From contig CABUHY010000001.1 of NCBI GenBank assembly GCA_902491475.1, forward strand, positions 108,821 through 172,820: a stretch of 64,000 bases of DNA, in the 5' to 3' direction. Shown piece by piece: positions 1 to 7,381 of this stretch (the stretch's first letter is position 1; the number at the start of each line of letters is the position of its first letter). Source of the DNA: an uncultured Eubacteriales bacterium. Lineage in GTDB: Bacteria > Bacillota > Clostridia > Oscillospirales > Acutalibacteraceae. Under the pieces are notes generated by a model that ran no database searches, was not told the DNA's origin, and saw nothing but the letters and a program-made list of their open reading frames with translations. A program made the translations under genes and the position numbers.

Positions 1-1
1 G

Positions 2-307
2 GGCTTTAATATTGAGGCTACCGTAGGTACGGCGGATTTCTTAAAAGCTCACGGCATCAGGACAAGAGTCCGCAGGAAATTGAGCGAGGGCAGCACGGAA
101 ATCCTCGAGGCTATAAGAGCGGGATATGTCAGCTATGTTATCAACACGAGGGCTATACTTTCGGGCGTTCACTATGAGGACGGCGTTGCAATAAGAAACT
201 GCGCCGTTGAAAACGGCATTACGACCTTTACTTCGCTTGATACGGTAAAGGTTCTGCTCGATGTTCTCGAAGAAATAACGATGGGCATTTCCACTATCGA
301 CTCGTAA
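2..307 (+). CDS. carB: Carbamoyl-phosphate synthase large subunit, C-terminal fragment
   Basis: The gene runs in from outside the window; only the last 101 codons are present, and the frame is open from base 2. The translation (GFNIEATVGTADFLKAHGIR..., SYVINTRAILSGVHYEDGVA, LLDVLEEITMGISTIDS) is the C-terminal MGS-like allosteric domain of CarB. In the full enzyme this domain receives regulatory ligands, while the missing upstream ATP-grasp halves make carbamoyl phosphate for arginine and pyrimidine synthesis. The internal TTG at 80 is not a start. A strong intrinsic terminator follows 18 bp after the stop, so this gene ends its transcription unit. Confidence 0.95.
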   Translation, partial: GFNIEATVGTADFLKAHGIRTRVRRKLSEGSTEILEAIRAGYVSYVINTRAILSGVHYEDGVAIRNCAVENGITTFTSLDTVKVLLDVLEEITMGISTIDS

Positions 308-324
308 TATAACAGATTTTTCTA

Positions 325-356
325 AAAAGAGGCAGAAAAACTGCCTCTTTTTTTTG
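325..356 (+). terminator. Intrinsic terminator after carB
   Basis: AAAGAGGCAG and CTGCCTCTTT pair around an AAAA loop and are followed by a run of eight T. Confidence 0.9.
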
Positions 357-458
357 TTTATTTATACTCAGTTCATAATTTAATGTTTTAATATTGCAAA
401 CGGTCACTAAATTGACTATAATATTATTTGATAATTAAACAGAAATTGAGGAGAAGAA

Positions 459-2147
459 ATGGACAGAAATCAACTTGATCCCATCCCCCAGGTACACCCT
501 TATCCCGAAACCACAATGTTCGGCGCCGTTGAAATGGCTAAGAACACTTATCCGAAAGCCATTGCGTATGACTTTCAGGGCAAGCTCACTACATATACCC
601 AGTTTGTAAAGCACATTGAGGACGCGGCAAGAGGCTTTATAAAGCACGGTATCAAACGAGGCGACAAGGTTACAATTTGTATGCCCAACACTCCGCAGGG
701 AATCATTTGCCTTTACGCACTTAACAGAATAGGCGCTGTGGCAAATATGGTGCATCCCCTTTCGGCGCAGAAAAACATTACTTTTTACCTTGACTTTTCA
801 GAAAGCAAAATGATTCTTACCATGGATATGTTCTATGAAAAGGTCAAGGCGGCTGTTGACGAGTCAAAGACAAATGCGAGAATTATCGTTGCGAGAATTC
901 AGGATGAACTTTCACTTCCTCTCGGTATGATATACTGCGTTGCAAAGAACTCAAAAAATATGAAGTACCCCGACAGAAAGGGCGACTTCCTTTGGACAGA
1001 CCTTGTAAAATCGGGTAAAGGTATTACCCTTCCCCCTGTTGAATACAGAGAAAACGAAACCGCTCTTATCCTTTACAGCGGCGGCACAAGCGGAAAGCAG
1101 AAAGGTATTATGCTTTCCGATATGAACTTCAACGCTCTCGGTATGCAGATTGCGGAAATCTGCGGCGTAAACCTCAACGATAAATGTTCATTCCTCTCCG
1201 TTATGCCGATTTTCCACGGCTTCGGTCTCGGTATCGGTATACATACAATCCTTATAAACGGCGCACGCTGCATACTTATGCCGCAGTTCAACACCGACTC
1301 CTACGCTAAAACGGTTTTGAAGAAAAAGCCTAACTTTATCGCAGGCGTTCCCACGCTCTATCAGGCGCTGTTTGAGACAGACCGCTTCAACGGTCAGGAC
1401 CTCTCATTCCTTGTAGGCGTGTTCTCGGGCGGCGACGCTTTGAGCCCCGAGCTTAAAAAGAAAGCCGACAAATTCCTGAGAGACCACAATGCGGACATTC
1501 AGATAAGAGAGGGCTACGGACTTACGGAATGTGTTACCGCAAGCTGTGTAACTCCGTTTGACCGTGCAAAACCCGGCAGTATCGGTCTCCCCTTGCGTGA
1601 TACGCAGTATAAGATTGTCGAGCCCGGTACATTTAACGAAATGCCCCTCGGTAAGGACGGCGAAATCATCCTTACGGGTCCCACACTTATGCTCGGCTAC
1701 CTCAAAAATGAGGAAGAGACAAACGAAACCCTTAAATATGACGAAAACGGCACAAAATGGCTCTTCACGGGCGATATGGGCTATATGGACGACGAGGGCT
1801 TTGTTTACTTCAAGCAGAGAATTAAGCGTATGATTGTCACAAGCGGCTACAATGTTTATCCGTCACGAATCGAAGATGTTATCGACAAGTGCCCCGATGT
1901 AAACTACTGCTGCGTTATCGGCGTTAAAGACCCGTATAAGATGCAGAAAATCAGAGCATATATTGTCCTCAACGAGGGCGTGCCCGCAACCGCAGGCGAA
2001 AAAGAAAGAATCAAGGACTTCTGCAAGCCTTATCTTGACAGATATGAATGGCCCAAGGAAATTGAATTCAGAGACGCTTTGCCCAAGACTCTCGTCGGCA
2101 AGGTAGCATATCACACACTTGAAGAGGAAGCAGAACAGAATGGATAA
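459..2147 (+). CDS. AMP-dependent acyl-CoA synthetase/ligase
   Basis: A 562-residue adenylate-forming enzyme of the long-chain fatty-acid/acyl-CoA ligase superfamily (ANL). The P-loop-like motif LYSGGTSGKQKGIML is at about residue 205, followed by the GYGLTE core motif (near 350), GDMGYMDDEGFVYF and the hinge/C-terminal lysine region KTLVGKVAYHTL. It should activate a carboxylic acid as acyl-AMP and probably transfer it to CoA; the substrate cannot be read from sequence. GAGGAG lies 7 bp before the ATG. The next gene, a PlsC-like acyltransferase, overlaps its stop by 8 bases, so the pair probably activates an acyl chain and transfers it to a lipid. Full length for the family. Confidence 0.88.
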   Translation: MDRNQLDPIPQVHPYPETTMFGAVEMAKNTYPKAIAYDFQGKLTTYTQFVKHIEDAARGFIKHGIKRGDKVTICMPNTPQGIICLYALNRIGAVANMVHPLSAQKNITFYLDFSESKMILTMDMFYEKVKAAVDESKTNARIIVARIQDELSLPLGMIYCVAKNSKNMKYPDRKGDFLWTDLVKSGKGITLPPVEYRENETALILYSGGTSGKQKGIMLSDMNFNALGMQIAEICGVNLNDKCSFLSVMPIFHGFGLGIGIHTILINGARCILMPQFNTDSYAKTVLKKKPNFIAGVPTLYQALFETDRFNGQDLSFLVGVFSGGDALSPELKKKADKFLRDHNADIQIREGYGLTECVTASCVTPFDRAKPGSIGLPLRDTQYKIVEPGTFNEMPLGKDGEIILTGPTLMLGYLKNEEETNETLKYDENGTKWLFTGDMGYMDDEGFVYFKQRIKRMIVTSGYNVYPSRIEDVIDKCPDVNYCCVIGVKDPYKMQKIRAYIVLNEGVPATAGEKERIKDFCKPYLDRYEWPKEIEFRDALPKTLVGKVAYHTLEEEAEQNG

Positions 2148-3348
2148 ACCCAAAAGCAAAAGAAGAATAAGACGGTACTACGGCGCAGCAAAGGCATTTA
2201 TCAGAATTATGCTTACATTCGTAGCTCCGAAGCTTATGAAAAAGCTCCACGCATCCGTAGAGCCGTATAAACCGCAAAGCAAAACATTTATTATTATAGG
2301 AAATCACACCGATATTTTCGACCCCGGCTATCAGATGATTGCGCTTAACAGATATATCAGATATGTTGCCGCCGATTTCCTTTTAAGAGTAAGTCCCATT
2401 ACAAAATTCCTGCTCGGCACTCTTGAGGGCGTTATAGTTAAAGAGAGAAACAAATCTTCGGATATGCTTGTCGAGGAAATTCTCGAAAATGTCAGGGCGG
2501 GTATTCCCGTCGGACTTCACGCCGAGGGTATGGTCACAACCAACGGCGAAACGGGCTTTGTCTCCCCCAACACGGGTAAGCTTGTCAAAGACTCGGGCGT
2601 TGCGCTCATTACATTCAGAACCGTCGGCGGATACCTTCGTAAGCCGAGATGGGCTGACATCGGCAGAGACGGCCCTGTTCACGGCAAAGTAGTTCACGAG
2701 TACAGCGCAGAAGAATTGAGCAAGTATTCAGTTGACGAAATCAACGAAATTATAAGGCGTGACATCTATGTAAACGCCTATGAAGAACAGAGGAAAAATC
2801 CTCAGGTATATTCGGGCGAAAAGCTTGCCGAATTTGCCGAGAGACTTCTCTATGTGTGCCCCAAGTGCCACAAGGTTGACACGCTTCATTCAGAGGGCGA
2901 TGTATTGTCGTGCAAATGCGGCTACACCCTTACGCAGGGCGAGGACGCTTTTTGGCACAGCGATAAGAACGAGGTCATTTTTGACAATGTTCTTGATTGG
3001 GATAAGTGGCAGAGAAAGGAATGGAAGAACATTCTCCTCTCCTCCGACGACGGTATAATCCTTTCCGAAAAGGAACAGACGGTTTCAACCGTTGTAAACA
3101 ACGAACCGCACACTGTTTCGGAACACGCGACAATCAATCTTTATAAAGACCGTTTTGAGCTTGTCTGCGAGGATAAAACAATCGTGCTTCATCTTGATAA
3201 GCTCAAGCGTGTACAGAACGCCGCAACGCAAAACCTTGTTATTATCGACGAGGACTCGACATACTATCTTTTGTCGTCGAAGCGCCCCCGCTCTTCGGAC
3301 AAATATGTTGCCGCCTGGTACTATCTTACGGGCAGAGATTATAAATAA
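2140..3348 (+). CDS. PlsC-like acyltransferase with internal zinc ribbon
   Basis: A 402-residue protein. The N-terminal half carries acyltransferase motifs: NHTDIFDPG matches the H(X)4D catalytic motif of lysophosphatidate/glycerolipid acyltransferases, and HAEGMVTTNGETG corresponds to the downstream EG block. Around residues 240-265 a CPKC...CKCG zinc ribbon is inserted, followed by a beta-rich tail with no recognised fold. I use the ATG at 2140 rather than an upstream TTG at 2119 because GAGGAAG sits 9 bp before it and the start overlaps the preceding ligase stop, suggesting translational coupling. Likely role: acylation of a glycerolipid or related acceptor at the membrane. The zinc ribbon is atypical for PlsC. 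Confidence 0.82.
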   Translation: MDKPKSKRRIRRYYGAAKAFIRIMLTFVAPKLMKKLHASVEPYKPQSKTFIIIGNHTDIFDPGYQMIALNRYIRYVAADFLLRVSPITKFLLGTLEGVIVKERNKSSDMLVEEILENVRAGIPVGLHAEGMVTTNGETGFVSPNTGKLVKDSGVALITFRTVGGYLRKPRWADIGRDGPVHGKVVHEYSAEELSKYSVDEINEIIRRDIYVNAYEEQRKNPQVYSGEKLAEFAERLLYVCPKCHKVDTLHSEGDVLSCKCGYTLTQGEDAFWHSDKNEVIFDNVLDWDKWQRKEWKNILLSSDDGIILSEKEQTVSTVVNNEPHTVSEHATINLYKDRFELVCEDKTIVLHLDKLKRVQNAATQNLVIIDEDSTYYLLSSKRPRSSDKYVAAWYYLTGRDYK

Positions 3349-3353
3349 TAAGC

Positions 3354-3383
3354 TACCCTCAAGCCTTGGCTGAGGGTATTTTT
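3354..3383 (+). terminator. Terminator of ligase/acyltransferase operon
   Basis: TACCCTC and GAGGGTA pair around AAGCCTTGGCT, followed by ATTTTT. Confidence 0.8.
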
Positions 3384-3389
3384 CCGCAT

Positions 3390-3420
3390 AAAAAAAGACC
3401 TGATAAATCAGGTCTTTTAA
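3390..3420 (-). terminator. Bidirectional terminator between convergent operons
   Basis: AAAAGACCTGAT...ATCAGGTCTTTT hairpin with A/T tracts on both sides, just past the end of the minus-strand operon and usable from both directions. Confidence 0.85.
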
Positions 3421-3425
3421 TTTTT

Positions 3426-3737
3426 TTATTTTTTGAAAAACTTTGCTTTGACAACGCCCTTGGGGTCCTTGATTAAAAGCACGACGGTCCAAATAACAAG
3501 ACCGAGAGCAATTACCGAAAGACCGAGATAAGTGTCGTTTAACATATCCGAAATATCCGGAGTGAAGAAATCGCTTCCTAATTCCGCATATTCAAAAATT
3601 GCGTCCACGAACCACATAATCGAAGCGCCCCAATACATCCAGCAGAGTACATCAATGCGAAGCTCGTTTTTCTCGGCATTTTTATACCAAACGGCGGTAC
3701 ACACAGCCGCAGCAAAAACCGTGAGTAAAAGAGTCAT
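3426..3737 (-). CDS. Small integral membrane protein, function unknown
   Basis: A 103-residue hydrophobic protein with two or three predicted membrane segments (residues about 1-16, 30-48 and 72-90) and a basic C-terminal tail (KAKFFKK). It is the last gene of a minus-strand run behind malic enzyme, 12 bp after the previous membrane protein, with AGGAAAAA before the ATG. It shares the KNAEKNE/WGASI style of the neighbouring membrane gene (a W-W-G-AS/GS segment followed by a conserved-looking F-E/D-H/A motif), so the two may form a complex. I do not recognise a family. The context with a CooT-like and a His-rich protein suggests, as inference only, a metal-related or energy-metabolism role. 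Confidence 0.7.
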   Translation of the reverse strand: MTLLLTVFAAAVCTAVWYKNAEKNELRIDVLCWMYWGASIMWFVDAIFEYAELGSDFFTPDISDMLNDTYLGLSVIALGLVIWTVVLLIKDPKGVVKAKFFKK

Positions 3738-3749
3738 ATATTTTTCCTT

Positions 3750-4163
3750 TTATTCTGATATTTTTTCCTGTGCGGTCTTTTCCGCTTTCTTCTCAACGAT
3801 TGCGGAAACAACAAGCATTATGCACCAAACCGCAGTTACAAGCAAAGCCATTGTAACGCCGACCGTCGCTATCTCGTGAAGCATTTCCGCCGTGTCCTCG
3901 GGATTGCTCATCGCCGTCAGGAACGGGAAATAAGGAACAATCTCGCCGTGCCAGAGATGCTCGAAAGCAAGAAGGATTGAGCCGCCCCAAAGAAGCTTTG
4001 TAAGCCAACCGAGCTTTCTTGAAAACGGAATTTTATGAGCCGTTTTGTTTTCTATTGTCGAAACGGCAGTTTCCGAAGCCTTTGTCTCCTCTTTCTTTTC
4101 AATTACTTTTTTTGTAGCCGTAGCGATAACAGCCTCGGCAACAGGTACTGCAAAACAAGCCAT
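3750..4163 (-). CDS. Membrane protein with lysine-rich N-terminal region, function unknown
   Basis: A 137-residue protein. Residues 1-15 are hydrophobic. A charged stretch (KKVIEKKEETK) follows, then two clear membrane segments near residues 52-68 and 96-120, and a charged C-terminus (EKKAEKTAQEKISE). The first segment includes LLWGGSILLAFEHLWHGEI, with two His and a Glu that could bind metal. A GGAG ribosome binding site precedes the ATG. It lies 21 bp after the CooT-like gene and 12 bp before the second membrane protein, so it is probably co-transcribed with both. I cannot assign a family, and transport is only a guess from context. Confidence 0.7.
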   Translation of the reverse strand: MACFAVPVAEAVIATATKKVIEKKEETKASETAVSTIENKTAHKIPFSRKLGWLTKLLWGGSILLAFEHLWHGEIVPYFPFLTAMSNPEDTAEMLHEIATVGVTMALLVTAVWCIMLVVSAIVEKKAEKTAQEKISE

Positions 4164-4184
4164 TTTTATATCTCCTTTTTATTT

Positions 4185-4379
4185 TTAAGCTGTTTTATTT
4201 TTCAAAAAAATGAAATTTTCCATAAGGTCAATTCGGTCGATTTCGCCGTCAATGACAGTTTTGACTCCCATAATGTCGGTAACGGTTATTTTATTGCCGT
4301 CAACCCTTACGGCAGCCACATTTTTGGCAATTTCCTTTCTTTGATTGTTTTCCGTGGAAATTATTGTTGAAAGGCACAT
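4185..4379 (-). CDS. CooT-family nickel-binding-type small protein
   Basis: A 64-residue protein starting MCLSTIIST and continuing with VRVDGNKITVTDIMG and DRIDLMENFIFL. This is the compact beta fold of the CooT family, in which Cys2 next to the start Met is the metal ligand in the characterised Rhodospirillum protein. Cys2 is present here. CooT was described with carbon monoxide dehydrogenase maturation; no CO dehydrogenase gene is in this window, so the client here is unknown. The ATG lies 2 bp after the His-rich gene, and its GGGTGA ribosome binding site is inside that gene's 3' end, indicating translational coupling. Family assignment is from recall of the consensus. Confidence 0.82.
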   Translation of the reverse strand: MCLSTIISTENNQRKEIAKNVAAVRVDGNKITVTDIMGVKTVIDGEIDRIDLMENFIFLKNKTA

Positions 4380-4381
4380 AA

Positions 4382-4600
4382 TTATTCACCCTTTGCCTTT
4401 TTGTACGCCTCTTCAAGCTTTGCATTTCCCTTTTCAAGGTCGCACAGCGCCTGTGAAATCAAAGCGGAAACCTCGCTCGGCAAGCCGTTTGCAATTTCCC
4501 GCAATTCCTCGGCGTGGTGTCTGTTGTGTTCAACCATATATCCGAGCAACGCAAGGCTCTCCTCGGGCGAATTATGAGAATGATTGTGTTCGTGAGACAT
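4382..4600 (-). CDS. Histidine-rich small protein, probable metal binding
   Basis: A 72-residue protein with an N-terminal MSHEHNHSHNS cluster (four His in nine residues) and a further HNRHHAEEL motif near residue 26, followed by an amphipathic helical region ending KLEEAYKKAKGE. The His clusters suggest binding of Ni, Zn, Co or Cu. It sits 16 bp downstream of malic enzyme and 2 bp upstream of the CooT-like gene. A role as a metal store or donor for its neighbours is inference. GGGAAG precedes the ATG at a normal distance. Confidence 0.72.
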   Translation of the reverse strand: MSHEHNHSHNSPEESLALLGYMVEHNRHHAEELREIANGLPSEVSALISQALCDLEKGNAKLEEAYKKAKGE

Positions 4601-4615
4601 ATTATAACACTTCCC

Positions 4616-5788
4616 TTAGATTCTTGCAACACCCGAAGCTCTTGCGGCGTCCATAACCGCCTTTGCAACGGTTTTTCCTATTCTTTCGTCAAAAGCCTTT
4701 GGCAAAATATAATCGGCGTTGAGTTCGTCGTCCGAAACCAAGGAGGCAATAGCCCTTGCCGCCGCAATTTTCATTTCCTCGTTTATGTCGCTCGCTCTGC
4801 AATCGAGTGTACCTCTGAAAATTCCGGGGAATGCAAGCACATTGTTTATCTGGTTCGGGAAATCGCTTCTGCCCGTTCCGACAACCGCCGCACCTGCTTT
4901 CTTTGCAAGGTCGGGCATAATTTCGGGAACAGGGTTTGACATTGCAAGAACGATAGGCTTGTCAGCCATTGATTTTACCATTTCTTCGCTTACAATTCCG
5001 GGAGCGGAAACACCGATAAATATATCGGCACCCTGCATTGCGTCAGCGAGCGTGCCCGTTTTTCTCTCTGGGTTGGTAAACTCGGCGATTGCCTTTTTGG
5101 CATCGTTGAGCTTTTCGTCGCCCTTGCAGATAATTCCCTTGCTGTCGCACATAATAACGCTCTTTATTCCCTGCGAAATAAGAAGCTTTGCGATAGCAAT
5201 ACCTGCCGCACCCGCACCCGAAAATACTGCGGTACAATCCCCTATTTTCTTGTCAACGACACGCAATGCATTGATTACAGCCGCCGCAACAACGACTGCC
5301 GTACCGTGCTGATCGTCGTGGAAAATCGGAATATCGGTCTTTTCTTTAAGCTTTCTTTCGATTTCAAAGCACCTCGGAGCGGCAATATCCTCAAGGTTAA
5401 TACCGCCGAATGAGCCTGCAAGAAGCGAAATGCAATTTACGATTTCATCAACATCCTTTGAACGCACGCAAAGCGGAATCGCATCGACATCGCCGAACTC
5501 CTTGAAAAGTACGCATTTACCCTCCATAACGGGCATACCCGCCTCGGGTCCTATATCGCCGAGACCGAGAACCGCCGTACCGTCCGTAACAACCGCAACC
5601 GTGTTCCAACGCCTTGTAAGCTCATAGGACTTTGAAATGTCCTTTTGGATTTCAAGACACGGCTGGGCAACACCCGGCGTATAAGCCAAAGAAAGAGCGT
5701 CCTTGTCATTTGCCTTGGCTCTTGCTTTAACCTCGATTTTTCCTTTCCACTCGTAGTGGAGTCTCAAAGATTCCTTTGCGTAATCCAT
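4616..5788 (-). CDS. Malic enzyme (oxaloacetate-decarboxylating malate dehydrogenase)
   Basis: A 390-residue cytosolic enzyme converting malate to pyruvate, CO2 and NAD(P)H. It is the short bacterial form: the malic N-terminal domain carries YTPGVAQPCLEI, TDGTAVLGLGDIG and the metal-site region IFHDDQHGTA (near residue 160), followed by the Rossmann domain with FSGAGAAGIAIAKLL and the MSNPVPEI segment. Length matches the NADP/NAD short-form family. GAGGTG precedes the ATG. It is preceded at 45 bp by glycerol kinase and followed at 16 bp by four small genes, so it may be co-transcribed with them. The enzyme needs a divalent cation, a possible but unproven link to the metal-binding neighbours. 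Confidence 0.94.
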   Translation of the reverse strand: MDYAKESLRLHYEWKGKIEVKARAKANDKDALSLAYTPGVAQPCLEIQKDISKSYELTRRWNTVAVVTDGTAVLGLGDIGPEAGMPVMEGKCVLFKEFGDVDAIPLCVRSKDVDEIVNCISLLAGSFGGINLEDIAAPRCFEIERKLKEKTDIPIFHDDQHGTAVVVAAAVINALRVVDKKIGDCTAVFSGAGAAGIAIAKLLISQGIKSVIMCDSKGIICKGDEKLNDAKKAIAEFTNPERKTGTLADAMQGADIFIGVSAPGIVSEEMVKSMADKPIVLAMSNPVPEIMPDLAKKAGAAVVGTGRSDFPNQINNVLAFPGIFRGTLDCRASDINEEMKIAAARAIASLVSDDELNADYILPKAFDERIGKTVAKAVMDAARASGVARI

Positions 5789-5833
5789 TTTTGCACCTCT
5801 ATGTAATTAAAAATCTATGCTAAACACTGAACA

Positions 5834-7342
5834 TCAGTGCTCTATCCAATCCCTTGAACGCTCAACCGCACGAAGCCAGCCGTGATAATATTCGTCACGC
5901 TTCTGAACCTCCATTTTCGGTTCAAACAGTTTATCTACCTGACGGATTTTTGAAAGCTCTTCGGTGTCCTTCCAGAAGCCGACTGCAAGGCCTGCAAGAT
6001 AAGCTGCGCCGAGAGCTGTCGTCTCAACCATCTTGGGTCTGTTTACGGGAGTACGGATGAGGTCGGACTGAATTTGCATCATTACATCCGAAACGGACGC
6101 ACCTCCGTCAACACGGAGTTCATAAAGATTTATATCCGAATCCTGCTTCATAGCTTCAAGCAAATCCGTCATCTGATAAGCGATAGCCTCAAGCACCGAA
6201 CGGCAGATATGAGCACGGTTGATACCCCTCGTAATTCCGACAATGGTTCCCCTTGCGTACATATCCCAATACGGAGCGCCGAGTCCCGTGAATGCGGGAA
6301 CAAAATAAATGCCGTTTGCGTCGGGTACGCTTTCAGCCAATTCGTCGCAGCGTGCGGCGTGGTCAATTATATGCAAATCATCCCTCAACCACTTAATAAC
6401 CGAGCCTGCATTGAATGCCGAGCCCTCTATGGCATATGTAACCTTATCGCCTATGCCCCAAGCTACGCCCGTGACAAGGTTATGATGTGATTCTACTCTC
6501 TTTTCGCCTGTATTCATAAGCAGGAAGCAACCCGTACCGTATGTGTTCTTTGCCTGACCCGCCTCAAAGCAGCCCTGACCGAACAAAGCGGCAGGCTGGT
6601 CGCCGATAGCGCCTGCAATCGGAATGCCTACAAGGTCCTCAAAGCCGAGAATACCCGGTTCAACCTGACCGTAAACCTGACTTGACGGAACCGCTTTCGG
6701 TAAAATCGACATCGGTATGCCGAGTTTTTCGCATATATGCTCATCCCAACAAAGCTTATCCACATCGAAAAGCATTGTTCTTGAAGCGTTTGAATAGTCC
6801 GTTACATGCACCTTACCTGCGGTAAGATTCCAGATAAGCCACGACTCAACCGTACCGAAAAGAAGCTGACCTGCATCCGCAAGTATTCTTGCTCCCGGAA
6901 CATTGTCAAGCACCCATTTGATTTTTGTCGCCGAGAAGTAAGCATCAACAACAAGACCCGTATGGTCCTTTATGTACTTGCAGAACTCCTCGTCCTTTTT
7001 AAGCTCCTCGCATATGTCGGCAGTTCTTCTGCACTGCCATACAATAGCGTTATGAATAGGTTTACCCGTGCCCTTATCCCAAAGAATGGTGGTCTCACGC
7101 TGATTGGTTATGCCGATAGCGGCGATGTCAGACGGATAAATCCGCCTTTCGCTGAGAACCTCCGTGACAGCCTGAAACTGCGAGAAGAGTATTTCCATAG
7201 GATTGTGCTCAACCCAGCCGGGCTTCGGATAAATCTGATTAAACTCGTGTTGTGATTTGAGAACGATTTTTCCGTTCTTGTCGAACAGGATAGCCCTTGA
7301 GCTTGTCGTTCCCTGATCCAATGCCAATACATACTTTGCCAA
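5834..7342 (-). CDS. glpK: Glycerol kinase
   Basis: A 502-residue FGGY-family kinase making sn-glycerol 3-phosphate from glycerol and ATP. It has AKYVLALDQGTTSSRAILFD at the N-terminus, the GIPIAGAIGDQPAALFGQGC region and the C-terminal ATP-site region VDGGASVSDVMMQIQSD. I choose the TTG at 7342: it gives the usual GlpK N-terminus (Met-Ala-Lys-Tyr) and is preceded at about 8 bp by AGGGG. A GTG at 7351 would add three residues. It lies 39 bp after a GH20 hexosaminidase and 45 bp before malic enzyme, with no terminator visible on either side. No glycerol facilitator or glycerol-3-phosphate dehydrogenase is nearby. Confidence 0.95.
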   Translation of the reverse strand: MAKYVLALDQGTTSSRAILFDKNGKIVLKSQHEFNQIYPKPGWVEHNPMEILFSQFQAVTEVLSERRIYPSDIAAIGITNQRETTILWDKGTGKPIHNAIVWQCRRTADICEELKKDEEFCKYIKDHTGLVVDAYFSATKIKWVLDNVPGARILADAGQLLFGTVESWLIWNLTAGKVHVTDYSNASRTMLFDVDKLCWDEHICEKLGIPMSILPKAVPSSQVYGQVEPGILGFEDLVGIPIAGAIGDQPAALFGQGCFEAGQAKNTYGTGCFLLMNTGEKRVESHHNLVTGVAWGIGDKVTYAIEGSAFNAGSVIKWLRDDLHIIDHAARCDELAESVPDANGIYFVPAFTGLGAPYWDMYARGTIVGITRGINRAHICRSVLEAIAYQMTDLLEAMKQDSDINLYELRVDGGASVSDVMMQIQSDLIRTPVNRPKMVETTALGAAYLAGLAVGFWKDTEELSKIRQVDKLFEPKMEVQKRDEYYHGWLRAVERSRDWIEH

Positions 7343-7381
7343 AACTAACACCCCTGTTAATTTATTTATTGTGATATTGCC

